Made by a program: the position numbers and the translations under genes. Under the pieces are notes generated by a model. The model did not search any database, was not told the origin of the DNA, and saw nothing but the letters and a program-made list of their open reading frames with translations. A stretch of DNA of 5,609 bases from Spirochaetota bacterium (GTDB lineage Bacteria > Spirochaetota > UBA4802 > UB4802), in NCBI GenBank assembly GCA_029548025.1, contig JAKPOE010000319.1:1-5609 (forward strand). The letters run 5' to 3'. Shown here in pieces: positions 5,397 through 5,609 of this stretch. Positions within the stretch are counted from its first letter, which is position 1, and every line of letters starts with the position of its first letter.

Positions 5397-5609
5397 TCAA
5401 TTACTCATGTGTGATATAAGGATTCTGATTCCAATAAAAATGAGGATTATACCACCAATCAGTTCTGTCCTTTTGCCTAACAAACTGCTTGCTCTTTTAC
5501 CAAGAAATACGCCGAAAACCGAAAAAACCGCACAGGTAATACCAATAATGATACTGGGCAGTAGTATTGGTTTTTGCAATACTCCCAAACTTAACCCTAC
5601 TGCCAGGGC
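5397..5609 (-). CDS. mntP: MntP-type manganese efflux pump, partial (C-terminal 70 residues)
   Basis: The frame runs open from the window edge to a TGA at 5399-5397, so the 5' part of the gene lies outside; the TTG at 5588 is an internal Leu codon, not a start. The visible protein begins ALAVGLSLG, which is the second copy of the DALAVGLSL-type motif in MntP proteins. It continues with a membrane segment (LLPSIIIGITCAVFSVFGVFLG), a basic loop (KRASSLLGKR), and a last membrane helix beginning ELIGGIILIFIGIRIL. MntP is a small inner-membrane protein of about 180-190 residues that exports Mn2+ and protects against manganese excess. In other bacteria it is often controlled by a manganese riboswitch or MntR, but the relevant upstream region is not in view. 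Assignment is from the remembered family pattern. Confidence 0.88.
   Translation of the reverse strand, partial: ALAVGLSLGVLQKPILLPSIIIGITCAVFSVFGVFLGKRASSLLGKRTELIGGIILIFIGIRILISHMSN

Noticed and set aside
5397..5588. Complete 63-residue small membrane protein starting at TTG 5588
   Set aside because: The frame stays open to the window edge and the upstream residues (ALAVGLS) belong to the MntP motif, so this is the tail of a longer gene.

Overview
This window is AT-rich bacterial chromosome and most likely comes from a spirochaete (Spirochaetota). The main evidence is the leftmost gene. Its N-terminal half matches, as I remember the family, the P83/100 antigen family first described in Borrelia and essentially confined to spirochaetes. 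Nothing here fixes the genus, and no mobile element, CRISPR array, tRNA or rRNA is visible.

Layout, left to right. (1) Positions 1-1236, minus strand: the first 412 codons of a P83/100-like exported protein with a very long K/E-rich heptad region; its 3' end lies outside the window. (2) 1335-2702, minus strand: a membrane histidine kinase with no PAS or HAMP domain recognised, and no response regulator in view. (3) A 130-base divergent intergenic region, with a recognisable promoter facing the kinase. (4) 2833-3918 and 3922-4371, plus strand: ychF (universally conserved P-loop ATPase) and a small J-domain protein, separated by only 3 bases and so probably one transcript. (5) A 115-base convergent gap. 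(6) 4487 to about 5242, minus strand: an unrecognised protein with a signal peptide. (7) 5397-5609, minus strand: the C-terminal 70 codons of an MntP-type manganese exporter.

The genes are mostly housekeeping or envelope functions rather than an obvious accessory system. The most interesting structure is regulatory. A 19-base element, GTATACTGTACNNTATGGT, occurs upstream of both minus-strand genes for exported proteins (P83/100-like and the unknown one), overlapping the likely -10 box each time. The unknown gene also carries three tandem 11-base repeats just before its start. Both suggest regulator binding sites, possibly shared by the two envelope genes. Other points of note are the ychF/J-domain pairing, the unusually regular heptads in the P83/100-like protein, and a perfect 12-bp hairpin at the end of the J-domain gene. 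No intergenic stretch exceeds 300 bases.
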